Shown here: one piece after another, positions 32,272 to 43,700 of the stretch | Numbering within the stretch: the first letter of the stretch is position 1 | Layout: the number at the start of each line of letters is the position of its first letter | NCBI GenBank assembly: GCA_902806565.1 | Contig: CADCXA010000007.1 | Coordinates: forward strand, 62,001 to 126,000 | DNA from: Hypoxylon rubiginosum | Taxonomy: Eukaryota; Ascomycota; Sordariomycetes; Xylariales; Hypoxylaceae | Reading direction: 5' to 3' | Length of the DNA: 64,000 nucleotides | Notes under the pieces: model-generated | What the model was told of the DNA's origin: nothing | Databases searched by the model: none | The model's input: only the letters and a program-made list of their open reading frames with translations | Made by a program: the position numbers and the translations under genes

Positions 32272-34692
32272 ATGGCGGACCTAGTCGAAAGTACCGCCAA
32301 GTTGCAGCTAGACGAGGAGACGGGCGAGATGGTGTCCAAGGCCGAGCTGAAGAAGAGACAGAAGAAGCGCGAAAAGGCCAAGGCGAAAGAAGCCGCCAAG
32401 ACTGAGGCAAAGACCGACGAGAAGGCCAAGCCGATCCCGAAGCCTAAAGCTGCCGTCGAAGAACCGACCATCGATCCCAACAACATGTTCAAGACGGGTT
32501 TCTTGGAAGAGGTCTTCAAGATTAGACCTATGAAGCCCGTCTTCACTCGATTCCCCCCCGAGCCCAATGGATTTCTTCACATCGGACACGCGAAGGCAAT
32601 TGCAGTCAACTTCGGTTTCGCTAGGTACCACGGAGGTCAATGCTATCTTCGGTAAGCACGTCCAATTCTTGGAAGGGCGTGTCGCGTGCTAATCTTGGTC
32701 GGCAGCTACGACGACACGAACCCCGAAGCCGAGGAACAGGTGTATTTCGACGCCATCCTGGAGATGGTGGAGTGGCTCGGTTTCAAGCCTTACAAGATCA
32801 CCTATTCGTCCGACAATTTCCAAAAGCTTTACGACCTCGCCGAGAAGCTCATTGGACTCGAGAAGGCATACGTCTGCCAATGCAGTGATACCGAAATCAA
32901 GCTTCAGCGTGGAGGCGAGAAGGGCACTGCTGGACCGCGCTACCGCTGCAGGCATGCCGAGAAAACTGTCGAGGAGAATCTAACCGAGTTTAGAGGCATG
33001 AGAGATGGAAAATACAAGCCCCAGGAGGCTTTTCTCAGAATGAAGCAAGGTAGGCGTTCCAATAAAAACCAGTCCGCTACTGTATTATGCTAATAGCTTT
33101 CCTAGAGTAAGTCACCTGCTAGATGTTAGATATGCGTAGGGATTACGGACAAGAGCTGATAATAACGTGCAGCATTACGGACGGCAACCCACAAATGTGG
33201 GACCTTGCGGCTTACAGAGTCCTCGACGTAAGTACCCCTTTGCCAGCGCTAAGATACAGCGCGATCCAGGCGACCTCCTCAAGCCGCCTAGCATTTATCT
33301 AGTGCTATGCTATCATCGCAGTCGCTGACTTGAATCTAAAGAAACCACATTACCGTACTGGTGATACCTGGAAGATATACCCTACTTATGATTTTACGCA
33401 TTGTCTTTGCGATTCATTCGAGGGCATTGTAAGTAGTGCACGAAAGTTTCAACGGCACAGTCGAATTGCTAACATATTGTTTAGACACACTCTCTATGCA
33501 CTACGGAATTCGGTAGGCCATATCAATGTTACCTCTCTATTGCACTTATTACTAACCGATATACATGAAGTCCAAAGTCGAGTAAGCTATGAATGGCTGA
33601 ACAAGACACTCGAAGTGTATGAGCCAATGCAAAGGTCTGTAATTACTACAACTCAATTTTAATAATGTTAAGTCGCTGACACGTTCACAGAGAGTATGGC
33701 AGACTCTCAATCACCGGCACGCTTCTTTCCAAGCGGAAGATTGCGAAGCTTGTGACTGAGAAGATTGTACGAGGATGGAATGACCCCCGGCTTTACACAT
33801 TGATCGGGATCAAGCGCAGAGGTGTCCCGCCTGGAGCTATCTTGGAATTCGTCAACGAGCTCGGTGTCACGACGGCCAATTCCGTCATCGAGATCAAGCG
33901 CTTCGACCAGGCTATCCGAAAATACTTGGAACGTACAGTTCCGCGGCTGATGCTGATTCTGGACCCGATACCTGTAGTTATCGACGATGCCGACGAGCTT
34001 GACGGGAAGACTCTCACAATTCCATTCAGTCCGAAGGATCCCAAGATGGGTTCTCATGACATTACCTTTACCAAGACAGTGTACATTGATCGCTCCGACT
34101 TCCGAGAGGAAGCGGACCCGTCATTCTTCCGTCTTGCTCCTGGAAAGGTGAGAAAACTACGGGGTTCTTTAATTCCTGCCATATCATTTACTGACCACTT
34201 TGGACTTAGACCGTTGGGCTCCTTCAAGTCCCGCACCCGATCAAAGCTGTATCATTTACCAAGGATGATGCTACTGGCAAGGTGACCGAGATTCGAGCAG
34301 TTTTCGATAAGGAAACCAAGAAACCGAAAGCGTATATCCAGTGGGTTCCAACTGAGGCGGTTGGCTCCCGAAAAACGGAAGTAAGAATCTACAACTCCCT
34401 TTTTAAGTCCGACAACCCCGGTGATGCCCCAGGAGGGTTCCTGAATGATGTCAACCCGGATAGCGAGGTTATTTACCCGGATGCCATGGTCGAGTCCGGC
34501 TTCGACGAAGTCAAAAGGAGGGCACCTTGGCCGGAGGCAGCAGGAGAAAGCGAACTCGGAAAGGGTGGCCCCGAGAGTGTTCGATTCCAGGCGATGCGCA
34601 TTGCGTATTTCGCCATGGATTCGGACTCTACAGACGATCGCATAGTGCTCAACCGAATCGTGGCGCTAAAGGAGGATTCCGGGAAGAGTTAG
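32272..34692 (+). CDS. gln4: Glutaminyl-tRNA synthetase (cytosolic)
   Basis: Nine exons join to 632 aa: 32272-32651, 32706-33049, 33106 (one nucleotide), 33173-33227, 33342-33428, 33485-33512, 33571-33634, 33691-34147, 34210-34692. It charges tRNA-Gln with glutamine in the cytosol. Seen: a lysine-rich N-terminal extension (residues about 20-60), class I signature [65 protein letters not shown], the KMSKS equivalent LLSKRKI and [10 protein letters not shown], then the C-terminal anticodon-binding beta barrels. These features are those of GlnRS rather than cytosolic GluRS. The length fits fungal GlnRS without the long N-terminal domain. Reading 33050-33172 as a single intron to the AG before AGCTGATAAT also keeps frame but inserts six non-conserved residues. 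Confidence 0.95.
33106..33106 (+). other. Candidate one-nucleotide exon of the GlnRS gene
   Basis: The preceding intron 33050-33105 has a GTAGGC donor, GCTAAT branch and TTTCCTAG acceptor. The single A is followed at once by GTAAGT, opening intron 33107-33172, which ends GTGCAG. The three pieces form one GAC codon (G|A|C), giving [16 protein letters not shown]. Confidence 0.6.
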
Positions 34693-37600
34693 TTCTTCCG
34701 ATCGTAGTTGGTGTTAATGGAGATACCCCCCGCACCTCGATGTCTTCTGATGGATTAGGTAGGTAGAGCTACGTAAACAGTTTGCTAGCTAAGTTAAACT
34801 GGTGAAGTACCACGCATTTTCGTGTACAAACTACTGGGTGACAGTGCCTTTATCTTCGTGCCCTGAACTCGTGCTTGTTTCTGGAAAGCTCGACATTATC
34901 CATTTCAAATAGTCCAACCTTGGACGAAACATACGAAATCCCGGAACCATTTAGGGACGGACCCGTATCGGTTCCAATAAAGGAACCATACCAGGAGCCT
35001 CATAACTGTGGCAGCGACCTTAATTCGTACCAAGAAGCAATACCATACCAGTTATATGAGTACTATAAAAGACGTACCAGGGGCCCTTGATCTTGCAAAC
35101 TACACTAGCCATACCAACTATACCCTAGATACTTATCTCTTCTAACTGTGCCAATAACCCTTTATTATACCAATGACCCTTATACTTTAGGTACCAATAC
35201 CCCTTATTCGTACCAACCATACCAGATGTACCAGCCATGCCAAGCAAGATACCGAAAAAATATACCAACATGCCAGAGCATGCCAGGGCGTACCAGTATT
35301 ACCAGGATTTGATGCCTAAGGATGATAATATAAGGACATCTAGTGTTTCCTTCTCATGTGCGTGTATAAGTATGTAATAGTCAGGAAATAGAAAATGTCG
35401 TGATTAAATTTATCTAAGTCCACAAGTCAAATCCTCAAGTAAGCATATTTAAAACTCGTCGAAAAAATAAAACCCCCCTACCCCGAAGAAGAAGAACAGT
35501 AAGAAGAAGAAGTTGAGGAAGAAGAAGAGGAGGAGGAAAAGGAAGAGGAAGAAGGAGAGGAAGGAGAGGAAGGAGAGGAAGGAGAGGAAGGAGAGGAAGG
35601 AGAGGAAGGAGAGGAAGGAGAGGAAGGAGGGGAAGAAGAAGGAGTAATGGATCCATCTCTTGAAAACATAACCACCATTGGCTTACCACATCCATCTCCC
35701 TCTCCCATCATCCCTATTGTATCGACTTGAAACGTAGCATCGACAAGTTCTCGGGTCTGTATCCGCGTAACTAGGTAGGGAAGTATTACTTTTAATGAGC
35801 TTCAACGGGGCGAAACTTGAGAGCTTCTGACTGTGAGCCCAGAACCATCGTGTTGCTTGTAATTGCGACGGAAATGTCGAATAAGACGGGGAATCTTCAT
35901 CTGAATGGATTAGTATTTGTTATAGTCTTCCTCATCTTCCTCATCAGGATAGAGGTAAGTGAATAGGTAATTATCGAGACCGATGAAGAGCAATACATGT
36001 TCCTAGCACCCCTGATGACTCAGATTCAGGTGGCTCCGATGCCAGAAGCCGAGACATTTTGAGGGAGGCGTTTTAACACAGCACGCCACAACGATATAAC
36101 GGCTGTCAATTATGTCACTGTTTTAAACGCAGGTCTCTCATATTAAAGCTCAGTTGTCTCTTATCTACCTGACTCAAGACCCGTTTCCTTCGCCCACGTT
36201 TCGGCCCCCGGAGCCAGGCCTCCGACGGGGGTGGAATGAGATAAACCGACAATCCATGCGTCCTCGGCCTAGGCATGTGATGACTTCACGATATTTCCCA
36301 ATGTGGCTTGTACGACCCCCCCTTGGTCGCAACAAACTGAAAAGCCCTGGTCAAATTTAAACTTCGCCTCTTCTGTTCCAGGAGTTCTTTTTTAATGACT
36401 TGATCACCTAATTCTATCTAATTTTATGATGTCAACTGAGTTGGTTGTGAATACGGACTTGTGACATGGAACTACGGCAGGCTCATCTTAAAAGCCATGT
36501 ACATCGGCAAGCGCGGGAGTTGAGCAAATAGAATTACTATTTCCTTCGTCATATGTTGGTAGGACAGCTACCCGATGCTGTAACCTCCATTTACAATGCA
36601 AGTATCAAGGTATGCGGGGACGTAGAGTTAGGAGATATTAAAGCCAGCGCCTCACTTATGTATGCATCCTCGAGATTTCCACCAACCATCAAACACACCA
36701 ACTGATCAGAATGATACCACCGCTTCAGATAATAATAGAAATCGTCCCCAGCCCCTGCTACTGGGACTGAGTCCCAGTGAAAGAACTTTAAAATTAACAG
36801 ATGCTGGTAGCCAGCCAACGCGCGGTAGTTACCAAGTAGGAATTTCCTCAACAGTTTTGTCTCGAAGAATCACCTGCAGACGTTAAACCAAATCGATACT
36901 CCCGGGCAGATCATCCATCATAGTTAGAGCCACGGAATTATTAGGTTCGGCGGCAGTGGCATGAGTCGTCTTCAAGATTTGAGTGGCCAGACCGCAGATC
37001 ATGAGACTCGTCGCTTTGCCAAGCGATGAAGGCTTTTTGCTTGCTAATCGTGTTCGTTGGTTCTAGCCATCTTGTGTGTTTCTTTTGTCGGGTTTCCTGA
37101 TTTAGCTGTGGCAATGGCCGTACTGTTGACTTGAGATGAATAGGGTGCTCGGGCTTAAGATGTGCATTAGGTAGGTGTTAGGTAGGTGATGGGGCCTTTT
37201 CGTTAACATCGCCGACTAAAAGGGGCGCTAAGACTAGTCTTTGTCGTACAGTCTTTGGAGTTGCTCCTCGTGACAATCACTAACAAGAAAGAGAGCAGGA
37301 CCTGGGGCTGCCTGAGAATACGGCCGTGCAGCAATTTGTAATCCCAGTGTTGGCGGTGACGAATCAGCTTCTACCATAGACATGAATAGAATGCTAATAA
37401 CAACCCCTAATCTTTTTTCAAGTCACCTCGTATGCCTCGGTGCCGAGTGGACCTATATCCATCCGGCAAAGTTTGCTAACGGGGGTGACGTTGGGCAGCG
37501 GATCGTCAACGCTGTGCGTCGGCTCTTGCAATTCCATGCCCGTGGCCTCGCCAGCCACTATCCCCCCCTGAGTTTGCACCTTAACCAATTCGGGACGTTC

Positions 37601-39538
37601 TTCTGGGATGGAATTGCTAGACAGTAGCGTAATATCGACTGGAGACCTCAAACAAAACAAAATCAGCTCTATCACGAAGTCAATAGAGGTATGAACTACC
37701 GGCTCTCATTGGAAACGCTGGTTACTGTGAACTTTGACGTGGTATTCATGATTCTTGTTTTGATTCCTCGAACGGAAAATAGTGCTAGTTTGCTACGGTC
37801 TAACCTATGGCTTCTCGCCATATACTCTATGGATGAGGCCCCCAAATTTTCAGAACGCCAAAGCCCTATCAAATAACCAGGATGGTGGCTAACCCAAACT
37901 GTCGGGTCTAATATACAGCGCCAAGAGCTACATTCTCGATGCTTACCGCCTTCTTCTTGACATTCCGTAGTATGGGGCACAGCACAGCTACATCTACCCA
38001 CGCAAATGCCGTTGGCTACGCCATGGGCGCGCAGAAGAGGTTATTTCGGGGGTATCCCGCCTACTTGGTATCGTGCTACAGCACGACGTGGACCCATCTA
38101 CCAGGTAAGTAAACCCCGGACCTGGAGATACCGTAAATTTCCAGGTATCAGAGAACCTCCCTGGCACATCTTTCCTATACACCTTAGCACGTCGTTCCTC
38201 TGCAAGGCTATTGGCAAAGGACAAGTCTATACTTTCAACATAAAGCGATCATCATACGATCAGGCCGTAGTTGATATTCCCGCCCGCCATATCTCGAGGA
38301 GTATTTCGCCGCCATCATTTCCGTTGTCTTACTTAGGAGGACGCTAATTTCCGCCATATTTATGTTTTTCTATGGGACATTCCGAGATAAGGACGCTTCT
38401 GCCTCGAGTCTTGGATGACTAGGTACTTTTGGGGGCTCGCAATTCGACCATGATAGCTTTTGTAAACTACCTACCTTAGGTAGGTACTTAACGAGACTGC
38501 GCTGGGTGACAGTCCTTTTTCGGTACCATGCAGTTGGCAACAATACCAATTTTCAATGTGCATATGCAAATAATTGACGCGCAGCCATTCCGTATCACTC
38601 TGTGCCGTCATATCATTCTATTTGTAAGAGTTGTCAATATTTTAAATTGTTTGCGCTGCAAGAACTGGTGATATGTTCTGAATCAAGAGTCCATCAGGTG
38701 TACAATTCCAAATTCTTGTTTCGATCTGGATATGGAAGTATTGGTAACTAGAAACCGTAGAGCTTGAACAGATAATTAAATCCACCTGCCTACAACTCAC
38801 AATACACAATTTTCTGAGATACTTACCTGGGCAAGCTTGGAGAATTTGAGGCTCGTTATTCATTGTCTCGGCCATTTACATCAGACAATCACGTCTTCCT
38901 GCTACTTGAGACATTACTTGACTCTACCAGTCATAGATTAGCTTCTGCGGGGTATCTTAGACTTTTCAAAGTCTTGAGAATGTTGATTTTTTACTAGATC
39001 GCTTGCTAGATATATGCATTATTACAAGCGAGGAGGCATCACCATTAGCTTTCTGGATAGGTTAGGTGAGTACTTTGAGTAAAGAAAGGAAATAGCTGGG
39101 AAGACCAGAATCCATAAATCAACTGTTGATATCCTATGATAAATTTTTATTTCCTTCCAAAATGCTAGTAAAGGGGAGTTTCCCGTAAATTGATCCGCCC
39201 TATATCAAGAAAGAAAAAACAACTCTTTGCGCACCCACGGGGTGCCGATCTAGCCAGTGCCCTCAAGAAATAGGAAAATATCGGTATTGATTGCCCAAGC
39301 GCCTGTCACCCGTTGCAAAAATTCCAAGACGCCCTAGAATAGCAGAATAGCCATTCTCCAATGCAAAATCAAGGGGGTAACTCAATCCTTAACTCCGCTC
39401 CTTGACGCCGTGTCCATTTTCCAGTGCCGAAACGGTCCTTGATATAGCCTAAAAGCATATTCTCCAATTTCATAACCGCGTTGCTCAGAAGTATCATGTT
39501 TGTATAGTGATTGAGTGGGTAGTTGCGATGATGGGTAT
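34693..39538. other. Intergenic, low-complexity tracts, no supported gene
   Basis: 4.8 kb with no recognisable gene. From about 34905 to 35310 the sequence is dominated by ACCA/TACCA-type words. The GA minisatellite is listed separately. A CCTA/TAGG palindrome lies at 38467-38490. Possible small two-exon frames at about 37973-38346 (+) and 38640-38875 (-) have no recognisable product. Confidence 0.45.
35485..35645 (+). repeat. GA-rich minisatellite, 9-bp unit
   Basis: About nine tandem copies of GGAGAGGAA between roughly 35552 and 35632, inside a longer GAAGAA-type purine tract. The flanking sequence is ordinary, so copy number is likely variable between strains. Confidence 0.9.
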
Positions 39539-40777
39539 CTATAATTCGTCTTCATCCTTGACTGCTGCACGCTTTTTCTTAGAGTGACTTCGTTGCTTGG
39601 TCTTGTTGATCTCGTCATCCAGTATGGCTTGGGCATCAGGGTGATAGTCGGTACGACGAGTTGGACGATCCTCACCGGTATGAAGCCTGAGATGTTGCCG
39701 GTAGTTATCCTTGCGGTTGAATGGTTTGGAACAGATTGGGCAGGATGTTGCCATCGGATTATCATCATGTTTACTAGTTATTCTGTTAGTATACTGTTCG
39801 AGATTTATGGATTAAGGATTAATTTCATACGTGATTATATGTCTTTTTAAATGCTCCTGTCTCTTGAAAGGCCCCTTCTGGCATTTTGGACGGTCGCATT
39901 TAAAAGTGGCGGCGGCGATCCGTTCTATCCGAACACCAGACCTACCCTGCACTCTGTGTAGGACACTAGACTTCTGCTGGACTTTATCCATGTTCACTCG
40001 TCTTCTCCCATGGCTCGCGAGGTATGAAGGTGTCAAGTTATTACGATCCCGGGGTGGGAGAGAATGAGCAGGTGAGGGTGAAGTCGACTGATGCCCTCTA
40101 CCGAACAATGATACCGGGCTGTCTCCTGTCCACGTCCATGTTGCAGTATTGTCGACGGGGTAACCGGATGTCGCGACGGGAAACGGAGGAGATGCGACAT
40201 AATCCGCAAACGAATAATGGTTCAAGTGCTGAGAGCTGGCTGATTCAAGGCCATGGTCCTGGGACGACAATGGTGGATAGGTGTTCGGCATCATGGGGGT
40301 ATACTCCATCTCTATGGCTTGCGCCTGGATGCTAGACTTTCGGCTTGGGCTCGGAGAAGCACTATGATAGTCCATGTATCGGTGCAAGTCCGCCTTGACA
40401 TCGGGCGGATAATATCCACCGAAAGCCGAGGAGGGCGGAGTTAGCTCGAACCCTCCCGAAGCTGGGTAGTGAATGTGTTCGTGGTCCATCGAGACGGATC
40501 GAAGACCAGGGGTTGATCGACCAGATGTCGGTGTGAAAGGCTCTGGCATAGAACTAGCGGTCGAGGCTGAAGAAAAGCTACCAGTCGACGATGAGTAAGG
40601 TAGGTGACTATCGAAATTGAAAGCCTCGTCAAATCCCACTTTCAAATCTATGTGCATGTCCATTTCGTAGCTGAAGAGGTTCTGGAGCAAGCGTTGCAAT
40701 CTAGAACAGGTATCCGGTGATGAGAATGCTGTCGAGATTCGAGGGTGTTGATGGATGTAATGGAGGGAAAGCTTCAA
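39539..40777 (-). CDS. C2H2 zinc-finger transcription factor (BrlA-like finger pair)
   Basis: Two exons: 40777-39831 and 39773-39539, with a 57-bp intron (GTATGA...AACTAG) carrying a perfect TACTAAC branch site, give 393 aa. Splicing completes finger 1 (FKCDRPKCQKGPFKRQEHLKRH, continued across the intron as IITKH) and brings in finger 2 (CPICSKPFNRKDNYRQHLRLH). The FKRQEHLKRH helix is the type found in BrlA-like developmental regulators; assignment beyond that is inference. The N-terminal 250 residues are Ser/Pro/Thr-rich and disordered, and the tail after finger 2 is basic (KKKRAAVK), possibly a nuclear localisation signal. Translation could start at the upstream M or at MDMHIDLKVGF (about 40663), which begins the better-composed region. 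Confidence 0.85.
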
Positions 40778-43700
40778 GGAGTAGTGGAGGAATGAGGGGA
40801 TAGATAAATAGATATAAGGGTGACAAAGATAGGTGATGTCCTAGTTAGAGTGAGGTACCCCTTCAGAGAGAGACTAGGTCGCAGGGCAAATACTAAGTTG
40901 GGATGGTTCGGCCAATATACCCAGACATTCGCCCGCAAGGGTACGAATGGCAGGAAAATGATGGAGGACAGGAATGAGGACGCGTTATGGCAGAGCGGCC
41001 GGCGTCTGAAGCATACGGGTACTATGGGGAAAGGATAGACATATAGTGCAACCCGTTGTCTTCAAGCCACCAGCCTAACATGAAGATGGGACCCATTTAA
41101 ATCCATTGCTTGCATTGTCCGTATTTTCACCACTCCACAGGGTCATTCGTCGCTACGCCCCCTCAGTTGGGTTGACAAGTCGAAGAATACATTAGGACCC
41201 AAGAACTCGGGACGAGCTTGCAACGTCAGATCCTTGTAGCATGGTAACCAACACGCATGAGATGTAAGCCACGGCTGGTTAGATCTTGGACCTTACAGAG
41301 GATCACTATGGAGTAAATTTAGAAAACAAATGCAGGGTTTCTGCACAACAAACAGAAACCCAGCAGTAGGTAGCAAGCAGCCAAAGCCCGCCAACTGACT
41401 CCATTTGGATCACTACGTCCCCGTAAGTATGCACACGCGTTATCAACCTCGCATGGACATGAACACCGGCTCTACATGGCACGTACTGCGCAGAGATCTG
41501 CGAGACAAGCGTGTTAGAGAGTTTCGCTAACCTGCTCACTATCAGCTATCAGGTATCAGGAGAGGAGCTGTTCAGTCGCCATCACCCATATGGAATGGGA
41601 ATTCAGGAATGGAGCATATAGCCCCGCATTGTGCTTTTGTGAATGGGGTTGTCGTTGGTAAGACATGAGTCGATTTAGAGACATGGCGTCCCTAGTCAGC
41701 CTACGACCATTGAGCAATAAACACTAGACATTGGCTAAAGCTTAGGCTTAGGTTAGCACAATGAAGATATTCAGGGCAAGGACACGGTGCTCATGAAGCC
41801 GCTAAAATATCAACGCAAATGCGACGGACGACTCGCGAGGACGAGTTTAATGAGCTGTTGATGCTGTCAAGAGCAACGCTAATAAAGACATAGTATCTAA
41901 TTCGAGGTCCGTTCATCATCACTTGGATACGCACTGATGTATCAATATAGATGCATTGTGATAATGGGCCGAGTGGTACTTTAATATTAGAGACCATTAA
42001 TATTCGCTACCTAAGTGACGACGGCGATAACGACTACAGAGGTGACGAGACAGATACATGACCGCAGAACTTAGGTAGATAGGACTATAGACCATGTACC
42101 TTTCCAGCTTCACGAAGGGATGCCGGCGGGTCCTGTTCCTGATCTAATACCAGGTACTTGACTTTAGGTTCCCGAGGATGGCAATCAAGGTATGCCATAT
42201 CGAAAGTCAGAAGGTGAGTCTTGCCGAACTACGGCTCACGTCAATGGTGAAATGAATCAGGACTGTTCGTTACCCACCTAATACGTAGTTGAGATTGGCC
42301 CATTGGCTTACTGAGCATTGAACAAGGGGGGCACGTAGAGGCAGTCTGGTTTGACGCAGGAACAGGAACAGGTTCGAGGTCGAAGATGGATGTCTTAAGA
42401 ATGTCGAATTCATCAAGTGCAAAGTGCATAATGAGAACGCTGGGTAACATGGAAACATGTGTTTTGTAGATTTTGTCCATGTCGGTAGTACATGTCTACC
42501 TGGGTACCTGACCTACCTAGACTTATTTGAATAAGGGGCACAATTATGTACACCAGTGGATACGCTAACGTCCATTCTACTCAACGTATCAGCCACATAA
42601 CAGGAAATCAAGACTTGAAACTCATAGTATATGACGTCTACGAAGACGGTATCATAGGTAACGGACTCATTAAACTACTTACTAGGCAAGGTCAAGAGGA
42701 CCTATGAGTATCTATCGGGGTCAGTAATTAGTAGTTATCTAGATTGAGCTTCATTGAGTCTATGATTGAATGAGTCGGCAATTTTTTCGATACGACTCAC
42801 GCCTTGCCGGCTATGCGTAACTATCTAAGTCTACCTACACACGCAGAGTTAGTTGTATGTCAGTCCTTTTAGATCTCGAGCCCTATCCCGGAGATCACGC
42901 TCCCCGCTGATCTGCGCAACGATGCTGCTTCAAGTAAACCGCACTGCCGAGCGTGATCCTGGTTATCAAGAATTTACCAACGCCAAGTAACTGCTAAGTT
43001 GTTACTTAAACTCAGACCGTCCAAAAATAAGTTACGTTTAATTAGGTAGAAAAATTTGGTGAATTTTTTAGGTGAGGCGATTCCAAAGTGGCCTACTAGC
43101 ATTACCTACCAGGTACGTACCTCGGGAATTGTTGTATCTTGAAAGCTGGCCGTAAAGACCACCATCGGGATTAAGTCTGTCGCTCAAACAAATGTCTTAA
43201 AAAGGGCAAATCCAACGGCATGACGGCATTCCGATACCACTTCTACCCGAACGGAACAGGTCTTCGGGTCGGCTATTGCTGAATATATCAGCTACCTACT
43301 CAGTATCTATCTAACCTACCTAGATACATTAGGTATATCCTATTCGCCGATACGATTATCTTAGGTATCTACTAATATCTATGAGAGGCACCTCCAATTA
43401 TGATAAAAGGGAACTATCGTATAACGGATGAGAGCAACGTCAATGCCAGCAAACTGTCACGTCGGGGTTCATTTTGTAAGGTCGTTAAACCAACATACCA
43501 TATCGCCGTCGAACCACTTCGGCGTTATTAAGTTCTCCATAATGCATCGTGACTGGGGCGTACGTTCGGCGGGTTGGGAGGGCCTTACAGCGACAAATTT
43601 CCGTAATTAGCACTGTCCACGGTGCCGTGGCGCTGGTTAATCTGCGACATGTCAGATCTCTGTTTCCCATCATCGTGTCCTTCCCCGGGAAATTCCTTGC

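Noticed and set aside
35435..35711. LLPLLP / SPSSPS repeat proteins on the minus strand
   Set aside because: They are readings of the 9-bp minisatellite in two frames, with nothing protein-like outside it.
37973..38346. Possible two-exon gene (+) with intron GTAAGT...TTCCAG
   Set aside because: Frames do join, but the intron would be only about 40 bp, the product is unrecognisable and the opposite strand is equally open.
38640..38875. Small minus-strand frame with GTAAGT after 16 codons
   Set aside because: Splicing gives only about 37 residues, with no known family. The start context and conservation cannot be judged.
42241..42480. Short cysteine-containing frame considered as a pheromone precursor
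   Set aside because: No repeated mature peptide, Kex2 sites or CAAX end, so no support.
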